DNA of 64,000 nucleotides from Bradyrhizobium sp. AZCC 2176 (GTDB taxonomy: Bacteria; Pseudomonadota; Alphaproteobacteria; Rhizobiales; Xanthobacteraceae), in contig NZ_JAZHRX010000001.1 of the NCBI RefSeq assembly GCF_036924645.1, positions 6,537,501-6,601,500 on the forward strand, read 5' to 3'. The notes under the pieces were generated by a model that saw only the letters and a program-made list of their open reading frames with translations, was not told the origin of the DNA and did not search any database. The position numbers were made by a program, and so were the translations under genes. The first letter of the stretch is position 1. Each line of letters begins with the position of its first letter. Positions 27,923 through 36,997 of this stretch are shown piece after piece.

Positions 27923-28348
27923 CTATACTTTGCCCTCGATCATCTTGAGTTTGACGGTCTCGCAGGTCTTCCGAACGTGCTCGGTAAAGATCGCGCATTC
28001 TTCGATGCGCTTGAAGATCTTTTTGGCTTCCTCACGATACGAGGCAGCGGTATCGCGCATGAAGGCAATGGCATTGTGAACTTCAGCGGTCATCGCCTCG
28101 CATTTCCTCGCCGCGTCGATCAGCTCTGCTCCCATGGCTTCGATTTCCTTGGCGGCGGCTTCATAGTCGCGGACCACAGCCTCGGCAGTGAGCGCGCCGA
28201 CGCGCGTAACGCCCTCTTCATGCTCGACGTAGTCCGGCATCGGCCCCGATGGAGCCGCCCTGATCGCGGGAAGGCTCCCTACGACATCTTCTTCAAGCTT
28301 GGCTAAATCCAGCGGCGCAGTTCTGTGCAGTCGTTCGATACTCGCCAT
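27923..28348 (-). CDS. Conserved hypothetical protein with coiled-coil character
   Basis: The 141-residue soluble protein is helical over most of its length (EAVVRDYEAAAKEIEAMGAEL, then TAASYREEAKKIFKRIEECA), with heptad-like spacing typical of a coiled coil. It has two Cys in the helical part (RKCEAMT, CETVKL) and no signal peptide. Similar proteins with this pattern appear in rhizobia, but no function is known to me. It stands alone. Confidence 0.6.
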   Translation of the reverse strand: MASIERLHRTAPLDLAKLEEDVVGSLPAIRAAPSGPMPDYVEHEEGVTRVGALTAEAVVRDYEAAAKEIEAMGAELIDAARKCEAMTAEVHNAIAFMRDTAASYREEAKKIFKRIEECAIFTEHVRKTCETVKLKMIEGKV

Positions 28349-28659
28349 AGGCGTTCTCCATCACTCGATGAACAACCCCCAGCGCGCAAGCATAGCGACC
28401 GATTCGTGGCGGAATCCGGCATCGAAGGAAGCAACGAGAAGGCGGGCGTGTGAATACAAGCGCCGTGGGATGGCGCCGAGCGCTTCCATTCACGCGAAGC
28501 TGCACAGGCCCGAGCATTAACCATGCCGGAGCATCAGGCTGCGCGTGGCCTACGCTTAATGCGCGTTTAACGGTTTTGCTTCATTGATTGACGATCCAGC
28601 GCAACATCCTTCAAGCCGCAAGAATTGCGGGCCGCACTCAACCTCTTTAGGAGGATCGA
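28349..28659. other. Intergenic region with the promoter of the lipoprotein gene
   Basis: No gene seen. Frames on both strands are short. The right end carries TAGGAGG, the ribosome binding site of the next gene. Confidence 0.4.
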
Positions 28660-29457
28660 TTGAGGACGCTCCTTATTTGCGCGCTGGCTGCGACCCTGGC
28701 CGGTTGCAGTAGCCAGCAATCAACGCAGCCATCATGCGTCGGCCTGAACCCGTTGGCCTGCCTGACCGCGGTTCATGTGCCGCTTGAACCTGAATCATAT
28801 GACAGCGATTCTGCCGCAGGGAAACCTGTGTCCATCGTCGCCTGGCGCGGCGACAGCCCGCCCCGATCTCACGCGAACCACGCCGTCCGTCGAACTCCCA
28901 GGCCAATCAAGCTCGCGGCGAAAGCTGCACCTGCCATTCCCCTGCCGCTTCGTTCTCCGCAAACGAACCAGCAGACGGCGGGCAATGCCGTTGCTTCCGA
29001 CGCGGCTCGCGCAAGCGCCAGCGATCCGCATTCGACGCCCGACGCTCCGCCGACCCGAACGACACAGGAGCAGGTGGCGGCCGCCTCTGCCGTCGCAGAA
29101 CAAATGTCGGTCCCGACGTTGGATGCGTCGCTGGACGCGCTCGTGGCCGTCCTCGTGGCGGGTCCCGACGTCAAGTCGGTATCCGACCTGACCGGCAAGA
29201 CAATTGCGATCGACGATCGATATTCCGAGACATCCATCAGCCGCGTCAGGACCGCGATGGCGGCGGCGGGCGCACCCGAAGTCCAATTGAGCAAAGGTCA
29301 AACCACGGCGATCAATCGGCTGCTCAGCAAAGAAGTTCCGGCCGCGGTCGTCGGGTTACTCTCTGCCGGCGCCGCGAACAGCTTTCCCGAGCTCCCGCGA
29401 TTGAAGACCTTTCAAATCCCGCTCTCGGCTCGTTCCTCGAACAAACAACCACCGTAA
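28660..29457 (+). CDS. Putative lipoprotein with partial solute-binding-like domain
   Basis: The start is a TTG at 28660, supported by TAGGAGG five bases upstream. The product (265 residues) has a lipobox (LAATLAGCSS) and a long low-complexity stretch of about 100 residues. The C-terminal region (SVSDLTGKTIAIDDRYSETS, then VRTAMAAAGAPEVQL and VPAAVVGLLSAGAANSFPEL) resembles part of a periplasmic solute-binding fold of the TAXI or phosphonate-binding kind. Only one lobe is present, so transport is unlikely and ligand sensing or a structural role is possible. A small VapB-like gene follows three bases after the stop. Confidence 0.62.
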   Translation: MRTLLICALAATLAGCSSQQSTQPSCVGLNPLACLTAVHVPLEPESYDSDSAAGKPVSIVAWRGDSPPRSHANHAVRRTPRPIKLAAKAAPAIPLPLRSPQTNQQTAGNAVASDAARASASDPHSTPDAPPTRTTQEQVAAASAVAEQMSVPTLDASLDALVAVLVAGPDVKSVSDLTGKTIAIDDRYSETSISRVRTAMAAAGAPEVQLSKGQTTAINRLLSKEVPAAVVGLLSAGAANSFPELPRLKTFQIPLSARSSNKQPP

Positions 29458-29460
29458 GCG

Positions 29461-29685
29461 ATGCGGCAGCGGAAAAGTCCGGTCTCCTGCACGGAAAAAG
29501 GCGGCCGCATTGGCGGCAGGGTGAGCCCTGCTTTGGTCAGGCAGGCCAAACGGCCGACAGGCATCGAGACAGATACGGACTTGATCGAGTTTGCCCTGGC
29601 GACGGTCGCGATCGAGGATAACTTCGCAGACGTGTTCAAGGAGTCTCGTGGCAAGGTCGACCCGAAGCTGAAGCTCGGTTTTTGA
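29461..29685 (+). CDS. Small VapB-like antitoxin homologue, orphan
   Basis: The 74-residue protein has the pattern of small ribbon-helix-helix antitoxins: RVSPALVRQAKRPTGIETDTDLIEFALATVAIEDNF, where an N-terminal strand and two helices would form the DNA-binding dimer. The tail KVDPKLKLGF is typical of a stand-alone VapB-like family seen in rhizobia. No PIN-domain toxin gene is adjacent. The first 15 residues are unusual, so the start may be wrong. It begins three bases after the lipoprotein stop. Confidence 0.5.
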   Translation: MRQRKSPVSCTEKGGRIGGRVSPALVRQAKRPTGIETDTDLIEFALATVAIEDNFADVFKESRGKVDPKLKLGF

Positions 29686-29801
29686 GGTGGCGGAGTTCGA
29701 TTTCGACGCCGCCCGGCGGTGAGCTCGCTTCGATCCATGATATTCTACTTCAACTCGTTCCAACTGAACGCGTGCTGTTCTATCGTCCGAAACACACGCA
29801 G

Positions 29802-29999
29802 TCACTCGAGTCCGATACGTAGGAGGGCTCGTGCCACCTCCAGCTCGCTGATAGCTTCACATAGTGCTTTTCGCGCTGCTGCCTTGTCGCCATTTTCGCA
29901 GGCCGCACACAACTCCTTGATATAGTCGGTCGCCGCTTCCGCTTGTGCGACAAGCTCCGCAGCACCAATAAAACTGCGCCGCCGTTTTGTGTCCATCAT
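29802..29999 (-). CDS. Small hypothetical protein
   Basis: Starting at the paired ATGs at 29999/29996 gives a 65-residue helical protein (RRRSFIGAAELVAQAEAATDYIKEL, AACENGDKAAARKALCEAISELEVARALLRIGLE in outline). Composition and codon use look coding, and a longer reading from 30083 exists. I recognise no family. It has two Cys, no export signal, and no gene partner. Confidence 0.42.
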   Translation of the reverse strand: MMDTKRRRSFIGAAELVAQAEAATDYIKELCAACENGDKAAARKALCEAISELEVARALLRIGLE

Positions 30000-30545
30000 G
30001 AACCCAGTCCCGATTTCGTCTGCCCACCGTGTTGGCGGCATTCGCGAACGTGCTATGGGCGCAGCATTCGCCGCTGGCTGCACGGGCCCTCGGTCCGGCT
30101 CGTTCAGTCGGCGACTTAGGCCCTCTTATCCGGTTCGCGGTGGTCGGTTGCTGCAGCTCCCGCCCCGTCGATCCGCAGGAAAACACTCCGTCGCGTGTGC
30201 GAGGCCCGCCAGCAAGCTGCGCTCCCGGGCAACTGAATGCTCGCCAGCATTGAACTTAGGAGCGTCCCTCGACAGATTTCAAGAAGGCATCGTTTGGGGA
30301 TGTATTTAAAACGTACCTGAGTGGTGTTAGATGCATGCGACATTGGAACTGATGCACAGGATGAGCTTTGACATCGGCATGCTGCAGCCTGGCGAAGATC
30401 AACTAGATGGCTGATCGGTAACTGCGATGAAAGCGTACGACGGCATCCCTTTGGTGGTTCCGAAATGCTGAGGCCCGATGAAGTTCCGATGCTCTCAGCC
30501 ACACGACGATGACGCTCAATTGAACAGAGTCGGCCGAGGTGAACG
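30000..30545. other. Intergenic region before the HIT gene
   Basis: No convincing gene. Frames on both strands are mutually overlapping. The right end carries the GAGGTG ribosome binding site of the HIT gene. Confidence 0.4.
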
Positions 30546-30914
30546 ATGCCCGATTGTATCTTCTGCAAGATCGTCGGCGGCGAGGTTCCGTCTACTATCG
30601 TCTATGAAGACAAAGAATATGTTGCTTTCCTCGACATTCGTCCACAGTCGCCAGGTCATACCCTGGTGATCCCCAAAAGCCACGTTCGATGGGTTTGGGA
30701 TGTGCCGGATGTCGGCGCATACTTCGAAGTGGTGCGAACGATCGCGCGGGCCATGCAGAAGGCATTCTGTCAGGAAATACACGCGCGCATTCTGGGTGAA
30801 GAAGTGCCGCATGCGCACATTTGGCTCTACCCTGCTCCGGGCCGGACAACGGGCGACCCGAGCAATCTCCAATCGAATGCGAAGAGGATTCGCGACGCAC
30901 TTGCGACCTCATAG
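30546..30914 (+). CDS. HIT family protein with altered histidine triad
   Basis: The 122-residue protein is a histidine-triad hydrolase homologue (CIFCKIVGGEVPSTIVYED with a CxxC pair, then FLDIRPQSPGHTLVIPK). These enzymes hydrolyse nucleotidyl phosphoramidates or dinucleotide polyphosphates. The active site normally reads HxHxHxx; here it is VPHAHIWLYP, so the third histidine is replaced by Trp while the likely nucleophilic His remains. The fold is otherwise complete. GAGGTG precedes the ATG. It converges on the phosphosulfolactate-synthase-like gene. Confidence 0.88.
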   Translation: MPDCIFCKIVGGEVPSTIVYEDKEYVAFLDIRPQSPGHTLVIPKSHVRWVWDVPDVGAYFEVVRTIARAMQKAFCQEIHARILGEEVPHAHIWLYPAPGRTTGDPSNLQSNAKRIRDALATS

Positions 30915-30970
30915 CCAACGATCCAGAAGAGGCGGCCGACGACGCCCGTCGATATTCCCGGCCGCACGAC

Positions 30971-31792
30971 TTATGGAGCAAGGTTTTGAATGCGGCCCCA
31001 CGTGCTCTTGGTGCCCCAAATGCCGGACCGCAGCGCCTCGAGCTGTATGATCTGGCTGTGATCAACGAACAGATTGACCTCGTTCCCATAGTTCTTGATG
31101 TACCATTCGAATACTGCGGGATCAGCGCCTTCGAACATGACCTTTTCGAGCCCAAGCTGATTGATGATACGGGCCACCACGTCGGTGCGCCATGCGCTCA
31201 CATTTTCGGTGATACCTTCGCTTTCGATCATGATGATGTCGGCGCCGGCGTCGAGCGCGCGCTCGGCCTGGGCGATCAGCCAGCCGACATCCTTGGTACC
31301 CTCGGCAGCGAGTTCCTCGGCCGCGGTGCTACCGCCGGCGCCGAACTGAATGCCGAGTTCGGGCTTGGCTTTCAGCCCGGCGCTTTTCACCTTCTCGATC
31401 AGGCGCAGGATACTATCCGTCGGCAAGCTGATGAAGCCGCTCGAGATTTCAATGACATCGAAGCCAAGCGCCTTGGCTTCCTCAATATAGCGATCAACCA
31501 CTTCCGGTCCAAAACGCAGCACGTTTTCGATCCAGCCGCCGGTCGACACGTAAACATCATGATCGTGTGCCAGCCTGTTTATGCTCTTCACGGCGTCCGC
31601 GGGCATCAGCGCGAACGATCCGCCCGCATACTTGATCCCATCGACCCAGGCACCGACCGTCTCCAGGACATCGGCGAGATGACGCGGACCATAAGCGCTG
31701 TAATAGGGCCCTCGAACTTCGGTAAGTCCCGTTTTGCGCGGCTTTGCCGAGCGCGCCGCCCGGGGGATGAAAGAAAATGTGGTTTCGGTCAT
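30971..31792 (-). CDS. Phosphosulfolactate-synthase-like protein (ComA family)
   Basis: The 273-residue TIM-barrel protein matches the ComA family, whose archaeal and bacterial members join sulfite and phosphoenolpyruvate to make phosphosulfolactate. Barrel landmarks are GIKYAGGSFALMP, VYVSTGGWIENVL, FDVIEISSGFISLP, AKPELGIQFGAG and ADIIMIESEGITEN. The conserved Lys and Glu of the family sit in GIKYAGG and in IMIESEG. It may be the second gene of a unit with a PrpD-like gene, 28 bp upstream. The rest of coenzyme M or sulfopyruvate biosynthesis is not nearby, so the true substrate may differ. Confidence 0.85.
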   Translation of the reverse strand: MTETTFSFIPRAARSAKPRKTGLTEVRGPYYSAYGPRHLADVLETVGAWVDGIKYAGGSFALMPADAVKSINRLAHDHDVYVSTGGWIENVLRFGPEVVDRYIEEAKALGFDVIEISSGFISLPTDSILRLIEKVKSAGLKAKPELGIQFGAGGSTAAEELAAEGTKDVGWLIAQAERALDAGADIIMIESEGITENVSAWRTDVVARIINQLGLEKVMFEGADPAVFEWYIKNYGNEVNLFVDHSQIIQLEALRSGIWGTKSTWGRIQNLAP

Positions 31793-31820
31793 CGGTCTCG
31801 TCCTTCTATGCGCACGGATA

Positions 31821-33200
31821 TCATGTGCTAGCGACATGCGAGCGAATACCGCCGAGCGACTTCGTCAGGTCAGCGATCGGGCGTTCGTCGAGCGTGGCAA
31901 TCACATCGGCAATCGCCGCCTGCTCCGCCGCGGTGATGAAGGTACGGCTCACGCGATCGAATTTGGCTCGCGCTGCCGTCCAATCAAAGGGACTGGTGTG
32001 AAAGCCGTGATAGTCTTCCCGCCGCACGGAAAAGACGGTGCCATCCTCCAATTCCACTTCGAGCTCGGCTGGCAGGCGCTGCGGGAATAGTGCCGATAGC
32101 CGTGCTTCCGGCGTAACGGTTACGTTGCGCAGCATCTGCTGGACGTCGGGGCCGGCTATGCGATCGGGCGCGTACTGCTCGGGTTGCACCTGGCCGTCAA
32201 TAAGGGCAACCGCCAGCATATAGGGAAGGCTGTGATCAGCTTCCTCCTTTGTTCGCACAATTCGCTTGTCGCCTTCCTCTCCGCCACCGATGATCTGATG
32301 GGCCACCGCAAAGGTCTTGAGCCGCACCGCCCGCGCCGCGATGGCTGCAAAGTGCGGATTCGCGCGAATATCCAGGGCCGCATCGATAGCCGACTGCGCA
32401 TGGATTTCGGCATTGTGCTTTTTCAATATGGTAAGGCGCACACGCTCCAGATCTTCCTTCGACCAGTCGATCTCGAATGGCCCGGCGATCGTGTCCATGA
32501 ACCCCTTATTGCCCTCAAAAACCGCTTCCGGTCCGGTAATGCCGCGTGCCGCAAGCAACGCAGCATGTGTTGCCGCCATGGCTGTATTCGGATAGGCGAG
32601 GCCCTTCCAGTGTGACAGCGCGCCGGTGCGGGTCACGCGCAGTGCGTTGTTCGCAGTGCCGCTGATGGCGATTGCGTTGGCAATCTGATCGCGAGAGAGA
32701 GCGAGCGCCTTGGCAGCTCCGGCCGCTGCGGCATAGGCGCCTTGGGTTGTGTGATCGAACCCCTTGTCTCGCACCGGAGCAACATCGCTCAAACGGGTAT
32801 GGATCTGATATGCGACTGCAAGCGCGGTCAAAAACTCAGCCCCGGTCGCCTGCTTCATCTCGGCTGCCGCCAGAACCGCGCCGAGATTGTCGGACGGATG
32901 ACAGGTCTCGCCTTCGGCGAGATAGCTGTCCATGAAATCGAGATATCGGCTGAGCGCGCCGTTGAAGAAGGCCGCCCGGTCCGGCGCGGTCTTGCCGCCG
33001 CCGATGAGCGTCGAAAGAGGCCGGCCACCGAGCTCGGCTACCAGCTTGCGAATGGCGCCGATGGGCCCAGCGTCAAGTGCGCCAAGCGCTACGCCAATGG
33101 TGTCCAGCACGCGGATTTTCAGCTGCTCCACGGCCGCAATGCTGAGGTCAGCAAAACGCGCACGCTCGACAAAACCGGCCAGCATCTGCACCTGGGTCAT
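31821..33200 (-). CDS. MmgE/PrpD family protein
   Basis: The 459-residue protein belongs to the MmgE/PrpD superfamily, which includes 2-methylcitrate dehydratase and cis-aconitate decarboxylase. It shows the typical features DTIGVALGALDAGPIGAIRKL and AAFFNGALSRYLDFMDSYL. Others are GETCHPSDNLGAVLAAAE, with a conserved HPSD-like motif, and NALRVTRTGALSHWKGLAYPN. IHAQSAIDAAL and DHSLPYMLAVAL close the second domain. The substrate is not predictable within this family. AAGGAG precedes the ATG at 33200. The ComA-like gene follows 28 bp later. Confidence 0.9.
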   Translation of the reverse strand: MTQVQMLAGFVERARFADLSIAAVEQLKIRVLDTIGVALGALDAGPIGAIRKLVAELGGRPLSTLIGGGKTAPDRAAFFNGALSRYLDFMDSYLAEGETCHPSDNLGAVLAAAEMKQATGAEFLTALAVAYQIHTRLSDVAPVRDKGFDHTTQGAYAAAAGAAKALALSRDQIANAIAISGTANNALRVTRTGALSHWKGLAYPNTAMAATHAALLAARGITGPEAVFEGNKGFMDTIAGPFEIDWSKEDLERVRLTILKKHNAEIHAQSAIDAALDIRANPHFAAIAARAVRLKTFAVAHQIIGGGEEGDKRIVRTKEEADHSLPYMLAVALIDGQVQPEQYAPDRIAGPDVQQMLRNVTVTPEARLSALFPQRLPAELEVELEDGTVFSVRREDYHGFHTSPFDWTAARAKFDRVSRTFITAAEQAAIADVIATLDERPIADLTKSLGGIRSHVAST

Positions 33201-33757
33201 AGCCGGGCTCCTTGATTTAGATGTGGTATGGAAGGATCGAATGATCAAACGACATCTGCTCGGCAAGGGCCTCATCGCGCTGAGCCCGAAGGGCCTCTGG
33301 TCGGGTTCCGTCGCAGCGTTGATCGCGGCCGCCTGGACGATGGCCACGGCTCACCGACATTGCGCTGCCCTGCTTCCTCATCCTTCTCCGGCCGCCGGCC
33401 CGCAACCGCCAGCCGAAGCGACTCCAAACATCCGTGTCCCGACGCGACCCGCCGGGCCCGCCGGCATTGTCGTCCCCGGCCTCGTTCGTAGTTCCTTTGC
33501 GCGTCTTGAGGAGCCCGCGCAGCGTGGTGACGGAATCCCTGCAGGTTCGGTCTTTCGGAACTGGGATCTTCGCGGTCTCGCGTCGCGCGCACCCAGGGAT
33601 GGGAACACTATCGCCTCGCTTCGATTGAAGTAGATGATCCGTTGTTCAGAGGGGCGGGCTGGGATCCTGTGAAGGGCGCAATACTTCCGCCACTCGTACC
33701 TCGAAAGCGATCGGGCGAGCGAGGAGCAGCCGGTCGCGTTGGAAGCTGAAGTTCGCC
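33201..33757. other. Intergenic region between the PrpD-like gene and nuoD
   Basis: About 555 bp with several overlapping open frames on both strands, all Arg/Pro-rich. None has a recognisable domain, so none is called. Confidence 0.4.
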
Positions 33758-34948
33758 ATGGCAGAAAATGCCGTTCGCAATTTCACCATCAATTTTGGGC
33801 CGCAGCACCCGGCCGCGCATGGTGTGCTGCGCCTCGTGCTCGAGCTCGACGGCGAGGTGGTGGAGCGGGTTGATCCGCACATTGGGCTCTTGCACCGCGG
33901 TACCGAGAAGTTGATCGAGCACAAGACCTACCTGCAGGCGATCGGGTATTTCGACCGGCTCGACTACGTCGCGCCGATGAACCAGGAGCACGCCTTCTGT
34001 CTCGCAGCGGAAAGGCTGCTCGGCATTGAGGTGCCGCGTCGCGGCCAATTGATCCGCGTGCTGTTCTGTGAGATCGGACGCCTGCTGTCGCATCTGCTCA
34101 ATATCACCACGCAGGCGATGGACGTCGGCGCGCTGACGCCGCCCCTGTGGGGCTTCGAAGAGCGCGAAAAGCTGATGGTGTTCTATGAGCGGGCTTCCGG
34201 CGCGCGCATGCATGCAAATTACTTCCGTGTCGGCGGCGTGCACCAGGATCTGCCGCCGAAGTTGATCGACGACATTGAAGCGTTTTGCGATCCCTTCCTG
34301 GGCGTGGTGGACGATCTGGACCGGCTGCTCACGGGAAATCGCATCTTCAAGCAGCGCAATGTCGACATCGGCAAGATGACGCTGAAAGACGCCTGGGGGT
34401 GGGGTTTTTCCGGCGTGATGGTGCGCGGTTCGGGCGCGGCCTGGGATCTGCGCAAGGCGCAGCCTTACGAGTGCTACGCCGAGATGGACTTCGATATTCC
34501 GGTCGGCAAGAACGGCGACTGCTACGATCGCTACCTGATCCGCATGGAAGAGATGCGCCAGTCTGTGCGTATCATGAAGCAGTGCATCCAGAAACTGCGC
34601 CAGCCAGACGGCCAGGGGCCGGTTGCGGTCGAGGACAACAAGATCTTCCCACCGCGCCGCAGCGAGATGAAGCGCTCGATGGAAGCGCTGATCCACCACT
34701 TCAAGCTTTACACCGAAGGTTTTCGCGTGCCCGCCGGAGAGGTCTACGCCGCGGTCGAAGCTCCGAAAGGCGAGTTCGGGGTCTATCTGGTCTCCGATGG
34801 CACCAACCAGCCATATAAGTGCAAGATACGGGCGCCCTCGTTCGCGCACCTCCAGGCGATGGATTTTCTCAGCCGCGGCCACTTGCTGGCCGACGTCTCG
34901 GCGATCATTGGCTCGCTAGACATCGTGTTTGGGGAGATCGATCGATAA
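33758..34948 (+). CDS. nuoD: NADH-quinone oxidoreductase subunit D, isolated copy
   Basis: NuoD is the 49-kDa subunit of complex I that forms the quinone site with NuoB. The 396-residue protein is full length: [21 protein letters not shown] with the quinone-site His, [52 protein letters not shown], and the C-terminal [12 protein letters not shown]. Key motifs are intact, so it could be functional. No other nuo gene lies within the window, which is unusual because nuoD is normally inside the nuo operon. Its stop overlaps the next gene's ATG (TAATG). Confidence 0.95.
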   Translation: MAENAVRNFTINFGPQHPAAHGVLRLVLELDGEVVERVDPHIGLLHRGTEKLIEHKTYLQAIGYFDRLDYVAPMNQEHAFCLAAERLLGIEVPRRGQLIRVLFCEIGRLLSHLLNITTQAMDVGALTPPLWGFEEREKLMVFYERASGARMHANYFRVGGVHQDLPPKLIDDIEAFCDPFLGVVDDLDRLLTGNRIFKQRNVDIGKMTLKDAWGWGFSGVMVRGSGAAWDLRKAQPYECYAEMDFDIPVGKNGDCYDRYLIRMEEMRQSVRIMKQCIQKLRQPDGQGPVAVEDNKIFPPRRSEMKRSMEALIHHFKLYTEGFRVPAGEVYAAVEAPKGEFGVYLVSDGTNQPYKCKIRAPSFAHLQAMDFLSRGHLLADVSAIIGSLDIVFGEIDR

Positions 34949-35598
34949 TGCCGCAAACCGAGGGAGCTCGCGCACCAATCGCCCGAATTTCGCAAGTCCT
35001 GGAATCGGTTCGGAAAGCTGGCCGACGGGATCGATCCCCATCTGTACGAGGTCGTCGAAACAAACTTCTCGATCACCGTCGCGTCGCGCCTGAAGGTCTG
35101 TTCCGGCAACCGCGTCTATACTTGATTGGCGAAGCGCCAGGTGCCGTGGAAGCCGCGCAGGGCAAACCCTTCGTCGGGCCGGCCGGCAACGCATTGCGGA
35201 AAATGCTGGAGGAAAGTGGAATCGACCCTGGACAGCTCCGTTTGGCGAATGCCATTCCATTTCGGCCCATCGAGTGCTCGAAAGGCCGCAAACCACGCAA
35301 TCGCAGTCCGACGACTGGGGAAATTCGGCACTATGGTGCGGCGGTGCTCACCGACATCCGACGTTCTAGCCCGGCTGTGATCGTTGCCCTTGGCAGCACA
35401 GCGGCTCGTCTATTCGGCGAGTCGCAGTTGATTCGAGCAGCCCGCAAGGCAAAGCTGCAATTTGAGGGCCATCCGCTGCGCATCACGTTCCACCCAGCCT
35501 ACGTCCGCCGCTTCGGCGGAAGAAACGGCGACGCTTGGCGTCAGACGGTCGCCGACTTACGCCAAGCGTGGGAGGAATCGGGGTCATCGAGCGCTTGA
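34948..35598 (+). CDS. Uracil-DNA glycosylase superfamily protein, atypical
   Basis: The core matches the family 4/UdgX-like glycosylases that remove uracil from DNA: LYLIGEAPGAVEAAQGKPFVGPAG, then ANAIPFRPIECSKGRKPRNRSP and ITFHPAYVRR. The motif A acidic residue after GEAPG differs (VEA where ED is common). The N-terminal 55 residues are Arg-rich and lack the CxxC pair that normally helps hold the iron-sulfur cluster, so either the cluster is missing or the beginning is wrong. The ATG overlaps the nuoD stop. Length is 216 residues. Activity is therefore uncertain. Confidence 0.75.
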   Translation: MPQTEGARAPIARISQVLESVRKAGRRDRSPSVRGRRNKLLDHRRVAPEGLFRQPRLYLIGEAPGAVEAAQGKPFVGPAGNALRKMLEESGIDPGQLRLANAIPFRPIECSKGRKPRNRSPTTGEIRHYGAAVLTDIRRSSPAVIVALGSTAARLFGESQLIRAARKAKLQFEGHPLRITFHPAYVRRFGGRNGDAWRQTVADLRQAWEESGSSSA

Positions 35599-35700
35599 AG
35601 CCACTCGGCGAGGCGCAGCGCTCCGGGCCGCCGCATCCGCGTCAGGTCGTACGCAAAAATGGCGGCGCAGCTTGCGAAGGGCAAGGACCAAATGCCGGGC

Positions 35701-35725
35701 GCCAGAGCTGAACTAACCAAATCGG
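35701..35725 (+). repeat. 25-bp direct repeat, copy 1
   Basis: GCCAGAGCTGAACTAACC-AAATCGG recurs at 40426-40450 with one mismatch (GCT for GCC). The copies enclose 4.7 kb holding the SnoaL-like, GST, DUF1326, DUF2182, GNAT and TPR genes. Confidence 0.75.
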
Positions 35726-35887
35726 GCGCAATGCCTTTTCAGGACCGCGCCTCGCCACCGACTCGCGGACAGAAGCGGTTCTTCGGGCCGTCCTTCTTCG
35801 CTCCAGCGTCGAAATCGCACGACGGCGCGCGCGTGTCGGATTCATGCCCATATGTTCGTCCTCAGTGTACACAAGGGATCCAAAGCC

Positions 35888-36301
35888 ATGTCTGAACATG
35901 CCAGCAGCGAAGAGACCCGGATCAAAGCCCTTCTCGAAACCTGGGCGGACGCGGTCCGTCGGCACGATGTTCCCGCCATTCTCGCTCATCACGAGCCGGA
36001 CATGGTGATGTTCGACTTGCCGCCGCCTCTGCAATGCAAGGGGGTCGAGGCGTACGAACGGACCTGGGACCTGTTTTTCCGCTATCACAAGCCCGGAACG
36101 GCCTTCGACATCCAAGAGCTTGCCGTGACCGCGGGACAGGACGTCGCGTTCGCGGTCGCGATCATGCGCTGCGGTCCCAACTCATCCAGTAACCCCGCGG
36201 ACAAGGACGGTTTTCTATTTCGGCTGACCGTGGGCCTGCGCAAGGTCGACGGCGACTGGCGCATCGCGCATGAGCATCACTCCGTACCTGCGAACGACTA
36301 G
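35888..36301 (+). CDS. SnoaL-like / NTF2-fold protein
   Basis: The 137-residue protein has the cone-shaped NTF2-like fold: EETRIKALLETWADAVRRHD, then HEPDMVMFDLPPPLQCKGVE, and the C-terminal LRKVDGDWRIAHEHHSVP. The pattern is that of the SgcJ/EcaC and YybH group, whose members range from isomerases to unknown. The pocket residues cannot be assigned to a ligand. The ATG at 35888 follows AAGGGAT. A GST gene follows 42 bp later on the same strand. Confidence 0.85.
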   Translation: MSEHASSEETRIKALLETWADAVRRHDVPAILAHHEPDMVMFDLPPPLQCKGVEAYERTWDLFFRYHKPGTAFDIQELAVTAGQDVAFAVAIMRCGPNSSSNPADKDGFLFRLTVGLRKVDGDWRIAHEHHSVPAND

Positions 36302-36343
36302 TCCACCTGCAGCCGACGATTTTGGCCAAGGAGGAGCCTCACG

Positions 36344-36997
36344 ATGACCATCACGATTACCGCCTTTGAACGGTCACCCGATGGCGGCAAGGGACTGGCG
36401 CGTGATACGCGCGTTCGCTGGGCGCTGGAAGAAGTGGGCCAGCCCTACGAGGTTCGTCTTGTTTCGTTCAGGGCGATGAAGGAACCCGCACATCTGGCGC
36501 TTCATCCTTTCGGGCAGATTCCGACCTACGAAGAGGGCGATCTCGGCTTGTTCGAGACGGGGGCGATCGTGTTCCACATCGCGCAGCGCCATGCGGGCCT
36601 GCTGCCGGACGATGCCAATGCCCGGGCGCGCGCGATCACATGGATGTTCGCCGCGCTCAGCACGGTGGAGCCGCCGATCCTTGAACTTGTAACCGCCAGG
36701 ATCCTTGAGGGCGACCAGTCCTGGTCCGCGCAACGCATGCCTCTCGTCGAGGATCGCGTCCGTAACCGGCTGGGCCAACTTTCCCGTCGCCTTGGCGATG
36801 CCGACTGGCTCGATGGCGCGTTCAGCGCGGGCGACCTGATGATGGTGTCGGTGCTGCTCAGGTTGAGAGCGTCGGGCTTGCTGGACGAATATCCGAACCT
36901 CTCCGCCTATGTGGCCCGTGGCGAAGCGCGGCCCGCCTACAAGCGTGCCTTCGACGCTCAATTGGCGGTCAACACCGGTAAGCCACCGAGCGGCTGA
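36344..36997 (+). CDS. Glutathione S-transferase family protein
   Basis: The 217-residue protein has a GST N-domain (ITAFERSPDGGKGLARDTRVRWAL, LHPFGQIPTYEEGDLGLFETGAI with the cis-proline and the ETGAI glutathione contact) and an all-helical C-domain (WLDGAFSAGDLMMVSVLLRL). It is intact, unlike the frameshifted GST at 18.7-19.4 kb, and belongs to a different subgroup. GSTs of this type conjugate or reduce small electrophiles, but the substrate is unknown. AAGGAGGAG gives a strong ribosome binding site. Confidence 0.9.
   Translation: MTITITAFERSPDGGKGLARDTRVRWALEEVGQPYEVRLVSFRAMKEPAHLALHPFGQIPTYEEGDLGLFETGAIVFHIAQRHAGLLPDDANARARAITWMFAALSTVEPPILELVTARILEGDQSWSAQRMPLVEDRVRNRLGQLSRRLGDADWLDGAFSAGDLMMVSVLLRLRASGLLDEYPNLSAYVARGEARPAYKRAFDAQLAVNTGKPPSG

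Noticed and set aside
33201..33757. Small membrane-like frame starting MIKRHLLGKGL near 33241
   Set aside because: Several overlapping frames are open here and none has supporting motifs or a ribosome binding site.
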